Assembly: GCA_949775045.1 (NCBI GenBank)
Contig: OX459103.1
Span: 3,485,701 to 3,549,700, forward strand
Source of the DNA: Metridium senile
Taxonomy: Eukaryota; Cnidaria; Anthozoa; Actiniaria; Metridiidae
Direction: 5' to 3'
Length of the DNA stretch: 64,000 bases
Shown here: positions 43,940 through 55,983 of the stretch, in pieces
Position numbering within the stretch: position 1 is the stretch's first letter
Layout: the number at the start of each line of letters is the position of its first letter
Position numbers and translations under genes: made by a program
Notes under the pieces: generated by a model
The model's input: the letters and a program-made list of their open reading frames with translations, nothing else
The model's database searches: none
What the model was told of the DNA's origin: nothing

Positions 43940-44655
43940 CACGACGATTTCAAACCAGATTGAATATTATTGACTTCAGTTTTCATAAAGAAAAATTTAT
44001 GTCACTGGGACAAAGATTTATATATAAATACTCCAGTTTCGGGTTATCTGACACCGCTATACTGTTTGTACAAAATGCGCATTTGTACAGGGAGATTAAT
44101 TTCAAATCACCAAATGTGATTTGTATTACTGTAGATTGAATTTTAGTGACTTCAGTTTTCGCAAAGAGAAAGTTAGTTCGCTAGGACAAAGATTTGTATA
44201 TAAATACCCCAGTTTCGCGTTATCTGACACCGCTATACTGTTTGTACAAAATGCGCATTTGTACAGGGAGATTAATTTCAAATCACCAAATGTGATTTGT
44301 ATTATTGTAGATTGAATTTTAGTGACTTCAGTTTTCGCAAAGAGAAAGTTAGTTCGCTAGGACAAAGATTTGTATGTAAATACTCCAGTTTCGCGTTATC
44401 TGACACCGCTATACTGTTTGTACAAAATGCGCATTTGTACAGGGAGATTAATTTCAAATCACCAAATGTGATTTGTATTATTGTAGATTGAATTTTAGTG
44501 ACTTCAGTTTTCGCAAAGAGAAAGGTAGTTCGCTAGGACAAAGATTTGTATATAAATACTCCAGTTTCGCGTTATCTGACACCGCTGTACTGTTTGTACA
44601 AAATGCGCATTTGTACGGTATGTACAGGGATAACCACGATCCAGCGTGATTAATT
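43940..44655. repeat. 176-bp tandem array, four units
   Basis: Units share TTAGTGACTTCAGTTTTCGC, a TATA-like GTATATAAATA and TTGTACAAAATGCGCATTTG. Frames of 64 codons recur at exactly 176-bp steps, which is not a multiple of three, so the arrangement does not encode a repeated protein. An inverted, diverged piece of the unit lies at about 44890-45015. Confidence 0.9.
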
Positions 44656-44751
44656 TCAAATATGATTTGTATTACAGTAGTTGTTTGTAGGTTGTGTAGA
44701 TATTCATTCTAACAGACACCTTCCATCAACCTGTATTAATCAGTTTATTAA

Positions 44752-44788
44752 AAACAAAGCTTTCGGGCTACTAGCCCATCAACAGGGT
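44752..44788 (-). ncRNA. Hammerhead-ribozyme-like motif
   Basis: The minus strand reads CTGTTGATGGGCTAGTAGCC then CGAAAGC. Stem-loop II is GGGCTAGTAGCCC and the GAAA box is intact. The first box is CTGTTGA instead of CTGATGA, so cleavage is doubtful. This layout is common in Penelope-like elements. Confidence 0.5.
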
Positions 44789-45220
44789 AAACAATGTGAA
44801 GGTTTTTAATCAAATGAATACAAGTTGATGAATCGTATCTGTTAAAGTGATATGTATTGTTAAGCGATAACATTTTTCCGTGCAATGCTTAGCTGTGCTG
44901 GGGATTTGTAGATATTTTTACGACAAACAAGAGGCTTAGTCTGTAGCAATGCGCCTTTTGTCAAAATGTACAGCGGTGTCAGATATCGTGAACTGGAGTA
45001 TTTTACGTGTCGCACGAATGGAATTTTGACTGAGTACCTGTCTTCGCGACGTGTAGCAGCGACTGGCCGCATAGTGTGTCTAGGCCGTTAGACGCATTCA
45101 ATTAAACAACCTTTCTCTTTTTTTTTTTTTTTTTTGTGTGTGGTTAACTCACGTAGTTTGCGATTAATATGCAGTGTTTTTGTATTCTGTACGTGTAGCA
45201 TAACTCAATAAAATGTATAC

Positions 45221-45400
45221 TCTGACGAAGGGCTAAAGCTCTAAACGTCAGTAAAGTTAAGTTCACATTTTTTACGGTGTTACAAATGTCATTCTATTAC
45301 GTAACGTTTGTTTAACTCAATAAAGGCTGTATTTATGTTTTTCTTTATGTCTTCATTAAGTTTGCATTTTTTACGGTGTTACAAATTTCATTACATTACC
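45221..45400 (+). ncRNA. Hammerhead-like motif with Penelope/retrozyme-type tail
   Basis: CTGACGA, stem-loop GGGCTAAAGCTC, then TAAAC where GAAAC is expected. TTTTTTACGGTGTTACAAAT follows twice. The second core box is mutated. Confidence 0.5.
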
Positions 45401-45639
45401 TATCTTAAAAGTCTTTTTTTCTGTGTTTCTTGGTGTGTTGTTGCTGACCCTGTGGATATTTTAGTTATTCTGTTCCTTAGAGTTAGTATTTATAGATTAT
45501 GGTAGTTAAAGTTTATTTAGTATATATGTAGTGCGCTTTCTTTTGATGTTTGCATTGATTGATTTTTTATTTGATTGATTGATTGATGATTCCTTCATTG
45601 ATTTTATTCATTGATTTATTTACATGTATTATTTGTTTA

Positions 45640-46129
45640 TTGCAGTCCTTGTTTTTGTTACTGCTGTTGTTGTTGTCTTTGTGGTTGTGGTTGTGGTTGT
45701 TGTTGTCGTTGTCATTGTTGTTGTTGTTGTAGCTGTACATGTTGTTGTCGTTGTTGTTGTCGTTCTCGTTGTTGTTATCGTCGTTATCGCTGTATTTGCT
45801 GCTGTTGATGGAGCTGTTGCTGTTGTCCTTGTTTCTGTTGTTGTTACGGCTGATGTAGATGTTGTTGTCGTTGTTGTTGTTATCGTCGTTGTTGTTGCTA
45901 TCGTCGTTGTTGTTGTAGCTGTTGTTATCGCTGTTTTTGCTGCTGTTGATGGAGCTGTTGCTGTTGTCCTTGTTTCTGTTGTTACGGCTGATGGTATTGT
46001 TATCGTCGTTGTTGTTATCGTTGTTGTTGTAGCTGTTGTTATCGTCGTTGTTTTTGCTGCTGCTGATGGAGCTGTTACTGTTGTCCTTGTTTCTGTTGTT
46101 GTTTCTGATGCAGTTGTTGTTTTCTTTGT
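45640..46129. repeat. (TTG)n-rich microsatellite
   Basis: GTTGTTGTT with interruptions and a recurring GTTGATGGAGCTGTT block. Val-rich and Cys-rich frames are artefacts. Confidence 0.95.
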
Positions 46130-46132
46130 TTA

Positions 46133-46429
46133 GGGGCGGACCATTTGACTTTTGAGGGGGAGGGGGTGGGGGGTTGGAAGATTTTGAAAAAAAATATCCT
46201 GCAGCCCTCTGAGCAAGAGAAAAAATATCATACAGTACAAGGTCTGGAGAAAAAAAATAATATGCAAACAGAGTGTGACAAAAATATTCTACAATCTAGA
46301 AGGGAAAAAATGTAATGCACCGCCTTTTTAAATAACAAAAAATATCTGGCTTGCTCGTCAGTTGGAAAAAAATATCTTGCCAAAACAAAATACTTCCAAC
46401 ACCCCCCCTCTCAAAAGTCAAATGGCCCC
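46133..46429. repeat. MITE, GGGGCG... family, copy 2
   Basis: GGGGCGGACCATTTGACTTT and a matching complement ending CCCC, flanked by TTA (46130-46132, 46430-46432). Related to 9255-9480. Confidence 0.85.
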
Positions 46430-46482
46430 TTAGTTGTTATTGGCAATAGCGATAAATACAATAAATTAGAGAAACTATTTCC

Positions 46483-46622
46483 ATAGAATAGTCCTTTTCA
46501 CAGTTCCGTTCGAGGTTCGCGTCGTTGCGCATGATAAATTATAGTTTTGCGCAACAACGTGAACCTCGACTTTGAACTATTATTATATGGTCACTGAACG
46601 GAACTGTGAAAACGACTATTAC
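46483..46622. repeat. Foldback MITE
   Basis: TTTTCACAGTTCCGTTC and GAGGTTCGCGT pair with complements in the right arm (GAACGGAACTGTGAAAA). Confidence 0.8.
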
Positions 46623-46799
46623 ATAGTGACCAATCTAACGCTTGTTTTGTTTATCTTCCTTTTTACGTAGTTTGACAAGACTGCCGACGATGGACATTAG
46701 ATATTCATATGTCATAGCATGCAAATTGAGCAAGTGACTCAATACAGCGAATCGACGACGTCATAGTGTAAACAGTAACAGCAATCGATACGTAACTAA

Positions 46800-48620
46800 C
46801 AACGATGGGGCATTGTTGATTGATCCAGAAACTTACTTCAAAGGAAACATTATACAAGGAATAAGGTTGATCATCGTGAACAAACTTCAGGGGGGAAATA
46901 TCAGATACATTTTAGGCTCATCTAGAAATTCTAGAGACAATAGAGCTTACAAGAAGAGAAAAATAAGAAACCTTTTGGGCTCATCTAGAAATTAAATTTA
47001 CCACGGAGCAAATAGAGCTTCCCAAGAGCTTCTGTGAAAATCAGAAAGTTTTAAAGCTGAACTAGAGATTTACAACGGAGTAAATAGAGCTTCTGGGGAA
47101 ATTAGAAAGTTTTAAAGCTGATCTAGGCACCTTGGAGCAAAAAGAGCTTCTCAAGAACTTCTGAGGAAAAATCAAAAAAGTTTTAAGCTGATCTAGGCAT
47201 TTATCTCGGAGCAAACACTTTGAGGGACACTGAACTTAAATATTGTTGATTCGTCTATAAACTTACTAGAAAGGAAACATCAGAAGTTTAAAGACTCCAC
47301 TAGAAACATAGTAAAGAGGAAATAGTGTCTGAGGAGTGATACGGACTCTCAAGAAACAGAATTTAAATATTGTTGATTGGTCTATAAACTTACCACAGAG
47401 GAAACATCAGAAGTTTGTGGGCTCCACTAGAAACATAGTAGAGAGGAAATAAAGCCTGAGGAGTGATACCGACTCTCGAGGAAACAGGCCATAAATATTG
47501 TTGATTGGTCTATAAACTTACCAGAAAGGAAACGTTATCAGAACATCGCTACTTTGAAAGAGTACAGCTCTAAAACTTCCGTTTGGTTATCTGGATCCTC
47601 TACAAGAAACAGACGATCGTCACAACTGAGAAAATAGAACAATAGAGTGTGCGTTTTTCAAAGAAAACAGCATCGTGGTATGCATCACACAAGAGCAATA
47701 TACATTAGCAAAAAAGGCCAAGAGGTTTGGTGATTCCAAAAAGAAGATAACTCAGTAGTTTTTGCGGAGAAACTACTACAAAATCGTTCGAAATTATCGC
47801 AGCTGAATCGTATCACAGTTCATAGAGAAAGTTACTTCAAGTTGCTGCACCAATAATAGACGTGAATGTACTACCAGTTTATAGCCAGTTCCAGCGAAGA
47901 CAGAGCTGAAAGGATTGCCGGCCATCTCAAAGCAATTTCTAAAGAACTACCCTTGAGCGTTGCCGCTTTCTTGGAAAACATCACAGAACTTTATTAACTA
48001 ATTCCAACGAAAACAGAGCTCTAAGGTTATCCATCTCAAAGCAATTTCTAAAGAACTACCCCTGAGCGTTGCCACTTTCTTGGAAAACACCACAGAACTT
48101 TCCAACGAAAACAGAGCTCAAAGGTTATCCATCCGCAAGCACCCAATTCTAAAGAACTACTCTTTTAGCGCTGTCTATTTTCTTCGAAGAAAACCACACG
48201 TGATTTTTAAGTAAAAATATCCTAAAGTATATGGCACATCATTAACAACTGAACTAGACTAAATTGGAACACGATTTGCATTAAATAGAAATACCAAATG
48301 TGTAAGAAAGAATAATAAGCAGGAAGTTGATGGCTGCGGTATTGTTTTGAATTGAAATAGAGTAATCAATCGGACAACAAGAATTCTAAGAAAATATATG
48401 AGCGATTTATCATCAAGATTAAAACGCTCCTACCTTGCCGATTTACGTGATCTTGGGGTTTCTTGGAACTAAAACCATCACTGCATTTGAATTGAAATAG
48501 AGTAATCAATCGGACAACAAGAATTCTAAGAAAATATATCAGCGATTTATCATCAAGATTAGAACGCTCTTACCCTGCCGATTTACGTGATCTTGGGGTT
48601 TCTTGGAACTGAAGACATCA
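46800..48620. repeat. Block of several diverged tandem-duplicated segments
   Basis: Four local families follow one another. GAGCTTCTGAGGAAAAAT-type units are at 47000-47210. Units of about 125 bp with ATTGTTGATTGGTCTATAAA are at 47240-47530. Units of about 95 bp with AAAGCAATTTCTAAAGAACT are at 47895-48170. A 136-bp duplication with ATCAATCGGACAACAAGAAT is at 48349-48620. No protein frame is shared. Confidence 0.7.
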
Positions 48621-50150
48621 CTGCATTTTATGACTCCAGAGTAGACAGTTTGCGACGTACCCTAAGTGCTCCTGCTATTTTCAGGAAATCTCTACGTAAG
48701 GAATTCTACTCTTTAGAAAAGCTCAAATTTCAAGAAGCTATCAACAGAATCCAGTCACGTTTTCCTTGAATTTAAAAAAATTCAGATGGTATTTGAATGA
48801 GCATTGAATTCTTATCGCATTTCAAGAAAACAATATTCAAGTCAACCTTCAAGAGACTATCTGATTTATAAATATCGAATTGGATTATTATCAATCGATT
48901 AAACAGTGCCTTTTGCAAGCAAGATTGACACAATATTACGTTAAACGTTCAGCCCTTTATATCGGCTTCAAAATAAACTGCCCGTTGTTTTTCAAGGAAA
49001 ACTCTAATTTTAGATCCTATCGCAAAATATTCAACTTCAAGAAATATTGACTATTATTTGTTGTTGTTGTTTTCGAAGAGAAGTAAAGTTTAAAATATCG
49101 TGTAATATACTTCAAAACATTCAAGAATTTCCCACCTTTTGTAGTATATTTTCAAAGAATTTTCCAGAGAGTACCATTTCGTACTCACTTGAAATCAAAG
49201 AAAGAAATCAAGTGAAATTTATATTCAACCTCGTTGACAACCTGACCACGCGGAACCACGCCAACTTCAAGGCACCATATTCCTCCAACATTAATTAAAG
49301 ACAAATAAGGACAGCATTACCAAAACAAAGATTGTTTACTACGCATATATAGAAACCTACACAACCCACCAGTGATCAACGTGTGCTTTGTTGGCGCCGT
49401 GATTCAAGCAACAAATCCCCTCACGTACTCCGTCTTCTACACAACATTGGTCTCAAATCATCGTAGAAAATTTGGACTCCTTTGCGACAAACCAGGAAAA
49501 AAGCTTTGTGAATTTGAGCACGAACTTCTACCGGATTACATATTATGTAATTGATATCACAGTCGTAGAATTTGAATTTCGTCGCGTTGAACCTGAAAGC
49601 ATTAAGGAGAAGTTGGTTTGGAATATATTTCTAGAATTTGAATCGTCGCCGCTGAATTAGAAAAGATTGTAGCCAATTTGATCAAAGAATCGACCAAGAA
49701 TTAACAAAGATCTTCGATTGCCTGGTGTCTGTATAATTCAGGAGGAAATTAGTGTGAATTTTATCTCGAAATCTAAAAAGGCTGTTTGGTTTATGGCATT
49801 GACGATGAATTTAAGAAGATTTAGTTGTCTAATTTCCTCATAGAGCTTTGTCAGTGCTCTTTGTTATTAAAGCAAGATTTCAACAATATTGTAAACACAA
49901 CAAACTTCACGAATTCCTCCCGTATTGATTAAGCATTTACAAGGTGGAAAACTTCATTATTCCTGAAATAGAAATTAATTTGTGACAACACACGACGAAG
50001 CTCGAACGTCACGCCGGGTCCTTAAGAACGCATATTGTTAATTCGCTTTTAAAATTTCAAATGTTATCAGTAGAGAGGTGAGCGCTCCCAAGAGCACTCT
50101 GTTACATGGCTAGTAATAGTATTTAACATTGATAATATTCGCTATATAAA
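48621..50150 (+). other. Leader region of the Kv exon; no gene seen
   Basis: AT-rich, with only short frames. It may be promoter or 5' UTR for the T1 exon at 50151. Confidence 0.4.
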
Positions 50151-50699
50151 ATGGAGGAACAGCGATCATTCGACGAGTCAAATCCGAACGAGAAAGTTGT
50201 TATCAACGTCGGTGGACTGCGACATGAGACATACTCGAATACTCTACGATGTATTCCTGATACAAGGCTATTCTGGATTACCGAGAATCCCACACAGTTA
50301 GCAGAATACGATCCAAATTCTAATGAATACTTTTTTGACCGCCATCCAGGGGTGTTCGCACAAGTTTTGAACTTCTATCGTACGGGAAAGCTGCACTGCC
50401 CAAACGATGTCTGTGGGCCGTTATTCGAAGAAGAGCTCGCTTTCTGGGGAATTGATGAGCTACAGGTCGAACCATGTTGCTGGTTGAATTATAAGAAACA
50501 CAGAGAAGCACAAGCGAATTTAGATCCGTTTGAGTCTAGGGAATCAGATGGGGAGAGCGTTGAGGATATGGATATGCGGATTTACGGACTTGTAGGGGAT
50601 TCGATACGAAGGAGAAATCGCACTTTTTGGAAAAAATATCAGCCTAAAATATGGACTTTGTTTGAGGAGCCGTATTCATCAATTCCAGCTCAGGTATGA
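50151..50699 (+). CDS. Kv3/Shaw-type potassium channel T1 exon
   Basis: A 182-codon frame that is the cytoplasmic tetramerisation (T1/BTB) domain of a Kv3-type channel. [33 protein letters not shown] and [10 protein letters not shown] are near-diagnostic. The H-x5-C-x20-CC zinc site that distinguishes Kv2-4 from Shaker is complete. The LFEEPYSS stretch that normally leads into S1 ends the frame. CAG|gtatga at 50693/50694 is a good donor in phase 0, so the remaining codons and the stop at 50699 are probably intronic. No S1-S6 core or selectivity-filter exon is seen to the right up to 64000. Either the intron is more than 13 kb or this exon is an orphan that yields a T1-only protein. The ATG context (AAAATGG) is good. 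Confidence 0.9.
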   Translation: MEEQRSFDESNPNEKVVINVGGLRHETYSNTLRCIPDTRLFWITENPTQLAEYDPNSNEYFFDRHPGVFAQVLNFYRTGKLHCPNDVCGPLFEEELAFWGIDELQVEPCCWLNYKKHREAQANLDPFESRESDGESVEDMDMRIYGLVGDSIRRRNRTFWKKYQPKIWTLFEEPYSSIPAQV

Positions 50700-51523
50700 A
50701 TCACTCTTTAGTAATATTAATATCATATATTTAAGGGTATTATTCGACACTTTTAGATTATTTGCTTGAGTATTCATTGTTTTCTTAGAAATATAATTTA
50801 TACTTGTATATGTTTACCTAAAATCAATATTTTCTATAAAATAATATTAATATCTGACATAGTTACATAACTATTGCTACTTTAAATGTCTTAATTTTGA
50901 CAGTTTGCTTTCTTAGAATTTTCAGTTTATATTTTTGCTTGATTGTACTTTTATTTTTCGGAATTATTTTTTTCTTATTTTTCTAAACTCATATAGTATT
51001 TCCTTGATCGTATTATGGTCTATTTGAATGATTTTCCCCCTTTATTTCTAGCGTAAAGATTTTTGTCAGATTGTCTGTTGCTTTCTTAGCATTATATCTT
51101 TTAGTTTTTTTAACTGCACGTTAATAGTAATTCGTGCTTTATTTCTTTCAATAATATTTAGAAAAGCGCAAGCTTGCTATTAAATCGATTGAATTTTGTT
51201 TTTTTTACATTATTAAATGTATCCGGCCCAAAGAATTGAAAAATATTGAGATTTCTAACGAAAGAGTAAGTGCACCTAGTACATTTGTTTTGAATTATTC
51301 CTTCTGAAAGTTAAACGAAATTTATATCATTTTATTTCGCTGTCATTTGATACTTTCGTGAATTATATTTCATTTTATTGCCTCTCGAAGTTATTGAAAA
51401 GATCTCTACATCAGCTTTTGATATTAATTCGTTGTATTTTTACCATTATTCATTAAATATATGTTATGCATAGAATTCTGGTATATTTTTTTACAATTAA
51501 ATTGAATCTGTTTAATGTATTCA
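50700..51523. other. Intronic or downstream sequence; no gene seen
   Basis: T-rich sequence after the T1 donor. No exon-like frame. Confidence 0.5.
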
Positions 51524-51835
51524 CCGCCAAATCTCTTAAAAAGTAATTTTTTTTTTTTTTTAGACTTATACACTGCCAAATCTCTTGAAAATTAATGTGT
51601 TTTTTTTCAGACTTATACACTGCCAAATCTCTTAAAAAGTAATTTTTTTTTTTTTTTAGACTTATACACTGCCAAATCTCTTGAAAATTAATGTGTTTTT
51701 TTTTTTCAGACTTATACACTGCCAAATCTCTTAAAAAGTAATGTGTTTTTTTTTTCAGACTTATACACTTGCAAATCTCATGAAAAGTAATGTTTTTTTT
51801 AGCTTTATTCACTGACATATCTCTTGACAAGTTAT
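51524..51835. repeat. Minisatellite of about 57 bp
   Basis: About six units of CTTATACACTGCCAAATCTC followed by T runs. Confidence 0.9.
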
Positions 51836-52449
51836 GGTTTTTTTAGACTTCGTTTAGCATCATTTGATTAAGTCTATTTTTTTACTAAAAGCTTTAGCTA
51901 TTGTGTTTGCTAAAACGTTTCGTGTGTTTTAATATTCATGCGTATTTCTCGTTCGATTCTTTGCATAATGAACACTCGATGTTCTTAGAAACACTTTGAG
52001 AAACGCGTAATCTTTGTTATTTTACATTATCGTGAATTCAAAATCCTACTTCTGTATAATAAGCACTTAAGTCAATCTCTTTGCACTGTGCCGTATATCG
52101 AACAACTTTTTTCTGTACTTAATAACTCCTTTTAGAACACTTTTACTCCATAAAGTTGCTGCTGGATGAGTGCTTCTAGAAGTAGTGTATTTTTTCCCAA
52201 AAATTACTGTTCGATCACTCCATCGGGAATATATAGTTTGCCGGTAAGAAAGCTTGTTGATGAGTGCTTCTTGAGCGACTTGATTTTTGATCATTGCTTC
52301 TAGAATAACCGTACTCGATAAGATGACCTTTGTTGCGTGAATATTTATTTTTTATCTTAAAAACAGCTTGTTGATCTTCCGTTTTTTACATTGAAATGGC
52401 TCTTTGACAGTACTGTTTTATGAATAGTTAGTTTTGTCATTGAAATGGC
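51836..52449. repeat. Degenerate GCTTCTAGAA-type repeat region
   Basis: The phrase TTGATCAAAGCTTCTRGAAY, more or less decayed, recurs here and at 52750-53110. Confidence 0.5.
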
Positions 52450-52744
52450 CATCCTCGGGAACCCAGGGATATTCTTCTGTCGCTCGTTTCTCGCTTCCAC
52501 AACATATACCCCTGGGAACGTAGTCTGTTGGAGCTTGTTCCGGAAGTCAAAATTCAGCTCTTTCCTGATTGGTCGACCTTATTAGGTCGACCAATAAAAA
52601 TCAAGATAACCATTCAAAGAAAGTCGTTAAATAAGTTTGAATTTTGACTTCCGGAACAAGCTCCAACAGACTACGTTCCCAGGGGTATATGTTGTGGAAG
52701 CGAGAAACGAGCGACAGAAGAATACCCCTGGGTTCCCGAGGATG
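52450..52744. repeat. MITE with 9-bp target duplication (Mutator-like)
   Basis: Arms of about 110 bp start CATCCTCGGGAACCCAGGG and end with the complement. TGAAATGGC is duplicated at 52441-52449 and 52745-52753. The loop holds a GGTCGACC-containing palindrome. Confidence 0.9.
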
Positions 52745-52753
52745 TGAAATGGC

Positions 52754-53452
52754 ATATTGATCAAAGCTTCTAAAACACGCGAAATTCTCGTTTGATTATT
52801 ACTTCTCGAATATTTATTTCTAGTAAAACATTTATTGATCAAAGCTTCTAAAATAGGTTTTTTGCAGCGAGATAGAGAATCCCATTCTGTAAAAAGGCCG
52901 TTTATTGATCAAAGCTTCTGGAATACATTTTTGGAAAGCCAAATTAACATTTATTTATTGCTTCGCGAATAAATATATTTGTGTCAGGATAATAGTCTAT
53001 TGATCAGAGGTTCTAGACTACATTTTGACAGCGAAATTCCCGTTTGATTATTGCTTCTGGAATACGTATTATCTTCATTAAAATAGCTTAAAGCTTCCAT
53101 TTTTTTTAATATGAATCTCCCCTACGTGTACTGGAAGCAAATTAGCATTGTTAGTGCATAGCTTGAAACTGCGGTTGCATTTTTAAAATTCATCAAGAAA
53201 CCGGCTTATTTTATATCTGATTGTTTTAAAATGTGCTCTAACTTTTCGCAATCTCAGCAGTTGCTGCCCACTCAAGTCTCGTGTATTGCAAAATCAATAA
53301 ATAGTAACAATGGCGTTGGGAATTATGTCGAAATTACAACAACGTAGATAGAGGGGTGTAGTAGGAAGGGTGGTAAAGTAGCCACAATGGTGTTATTTAT
53401 GGTTATATCTAGTCTTGATAAACTAATAATTACAGTTTAAATTATAAGTAAT
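52754..53452. other. Degenerate repeats then unique sequence; no gene seen
   Basis: GATCAAAGCTTCT units up to about 53110, then unremarkable AT-rich sequence. Confidence 0.5.
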
Positions 53453-53614
53453 ATATAGACCCTTTTAATAAGTCCCGAAGTGTTTTGTTTTCCGCGCTTG
53501 ACGTCAAATTTATTCTTTTCAATTCCTTTCATATTATACAAATTTCAAAAGAATAAATTTGACGTCAAGCGCGGGAAACACAACACTTCGGGACTTATTA
53601 AAAGGGTCTATATA
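53453..53614. repeat. Foldback MITE A
   Basis: Arms of about 65 bp (TAGACCCTTTTAATAAGTCC, GACGTCAAATTTATTCTTTT) around a short loop. Confidence 0.85.
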
Positions 53615-53778
53615 GACCGAATCGAAATATGGCGTCCAATTAATTTTAATAAGTATTGTTCTTGACTGGCTAGCCTCATGGTCACGTTGAAACACAACGG
53701 AGTTTTCACATGTATGCGAGGCTAGCTAGTCAAGAACAATAGTTATTAAAATTGGACGCCATATTTCGGTTCGATGTA
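53615..53778. repeat. Foldback MITE B, adjacent to A
   Basis: Arms ACCGAATCGAAATATGGCGT and GTTCTTGACT...CTAGCCT with complements at the right. Confidence 0.85.
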
Positions 53779-54374
53779 TACAATATGAGCGGCCTATCTA
53801 TATGGGATATACAACGGCGGTTCGAAGACGATCGGACGCAAGTATTGTATAGTACTTACTAAAAGTCCAACGTTAGTTCTTTCATATTGTACTAAAATTT
53901 GCCAAGATTAAAGTAAATCTGGTCGAGAAAATTCAAGTTAAAACTTATTCAAATCAGGACGATTTTGTATCTAAAACACAGCGTTCGTCACGGACTTGAT
54001 TTCTTTTATAAAATTCTCATTAATTATTCATGAATTTGATTATATTGGAAATGATGATGATTATGATTAAAAACTGAAAGTGATGATGATAACAATAGTT
54101 ATTTTGATATACAAATATAAATATATCAAGATAAATTTGAATATCAATATAGATATCAACTGATATATATATTCACAAATATTAATGTAATTCTGAATCT
54201 GAATATAAATATAAAAAAATATGTAAATAAATACAAAAACAACAAATTTAAATTTATTAATGAGAAAAAATAGTGATTCAAATAATAATAATAATAATAA
54301 TATCAACAATAATAATGATTAAAATATATAATATAATAGAAATAATAGGAATAACATGAATGTATCCATAACCA
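53779..54374. other. AT-rich sequence; no gene seen
   Basis: Includes (ATA)n and (ATT)n stretches at 54060-54345. Confidence 0.5.
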
Positions 54375-54605
54375 TACAAGCCCGTTGATCAAAGCTTCCA
54401 GAACACATTTTTCATAGTGGAATACTAACTTTACGATCAAAGCTTCCAGAACACGTTTTACATAATAGAATATTAACTTTGCGATCAAAGCTTCCAGAAC
54501 ACGATTTACATTATAGAATACTAACTTTTCGATCAAAGCTTCCAGAACACATTTTTCATAATAGAATACTAACTTTTCGATCAAAGCTTCCAAAACACGA
54601 TTTAT
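54375..54605. repeat. Minisatellite of about 50 bp
   Basis: Five units of GATCAAAGCTTCCAGAACAC with AATACTAACTTT, related to the decayed repeats at 52750-53110. Confidence 0.9.
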
Positions 54606-55010
54606 GAATCTGACTTCAATCAATAATCAATTGATAAGAATACTAATACTGACAAAACTAATCAAAACCCATAGCCATGTAATTACAATATTCTTTTCGT
54701 TGTTTACCTATTTTCTTTTGTCGTTTTTTACTTTGAGTAATGATTAATTATATCAATTTATATGGAATCAAAGATAATTAAAAATGGCCGTCATTTTGCA
54801 ACACGCAATAATCGGCTTTTAAATAAATCAATGGAAATATAAATGCTACGTAATATATAAATTGTATATAAAAAGAGTGTTACTTACTGACGTTGTGGAC
54901 TTTAAGTCCTACTTAATAATAATAGAAATAATATTTGATTTCTTCAGTGCATTCCATAATATCTCAATGCTCTTACAAATATCAATTACAGAAAGAAAAA
55001 AAGTATAACT
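54606..55010. other. No gene seen
   Basis: AT-rich spacer. Confidence 0.4.
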
Positions 55011-55015
55011 CTATT

Positions 55016-55375
55016 ACTCCGACGAAGGGCTAAAGCTCGAAACGCCAGTAAAGTTTTTACGTTTTTAAAGTTTTTAGTCAACATTTTTTACGGTGTTACA
55101 AATTCCATTCTATTACCTATCGTTTATATCAAACACCGACGCAGCCTATACTAGTTTACTCGCTAGTTTCTATTTCTATTTTTTTACGGTGTTACAAATT
55201 TCATTCTATTACCTATCGTTTACAACAAACACCGACGCAGGCTATACTAGTTTACTCGCTAGTTTCTATTTCTATTTTTTACGGTGTTACAAATTTCATT
55301 CTATTACTTATCGTTTCCAACAAACACCGACGCAGGCTATACTAATTTACTCGCTAGTTTCCATTTAAAAAAAAG
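55016..55375 (+). ncRNA. Hammerhead-like motif and three tandem tail units
   Basis: CCGACGA, stem-loop GGGCTAAAGCTC, GAAAC: the second box is intact and the first has CCGA for CTGA. Three units of about 94 bp follow (TTTTTACGGTGTTACAAAT, ACACCGACGCAG, CTCGCTAGTTTC). Tandem tail copies next to a hammerhead are typical of Penelope-like or retrozyme insertions. Confidence 0.55.
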
Positions 55376-55869
55376 TTAGTTATTAATAAGTTTAGTTTAT
55401 TTATTTGTCATAATGGTATAATTTCAAAAATAATAATACTAATACAGAGTATATACTTGCGACAGGAGAAGGCAACAGAACTTTCGTCCCAATTGAATAT
55501 CCTATTAAATATAACTTCTCATAAAATTTTACGTATACAATGCGAAATATATACTAACAAATACAATTTCAAAACTTTAGATTGTGAACAGTGACCATGT
55601 TTAACATACGTAAATTAATTATGCATCTTTTTCAGATAAATTCTACTACTGTACGTCTGAAACCTTCAAACGTATCATTTTCAAATATGCTCAGATACAG
55701 TAGCTTGAAGTATTACATATTAGTATGAAATAAATATATAATTTCAGCTTTTTTCATGCTATAAGATATTAAATAATTTCGATAAATATGCCAATTAAAA
55801 TCCACCCGAATCAAAAGTTATGATTAATAGTAGTCTTGAAACATTATACTCGATGTCTATGCGGTAACT
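55376..55869. other. No gene seen
   Basis: AT-rich spacer before the ISL2EU element. Confidence 0.4.
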
Positions 55870-55983
55870 ATTCTCGGTGGGCGCGTGACGTCACAAGAAT
55901 ATGCAAATTAGTTCGCCGCCATGCTGGTGTACAGAGGTCAACTTACTGCTTTAGTAACGCTTGCATTTTGTTTATAAATTATC

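Noticed and set aside
43882..44491. Three similar 64-85-codon frames in a row
   Set aside because: They recur every 176 bp because of a tandem repeat, and the period breaks the frame.
45611..46133. Cys-rich and Val-rich frames that look like a secreted or membrane protein
   Set aside because: Produced by the TTG microsatellite in different frames; no unique sequence.
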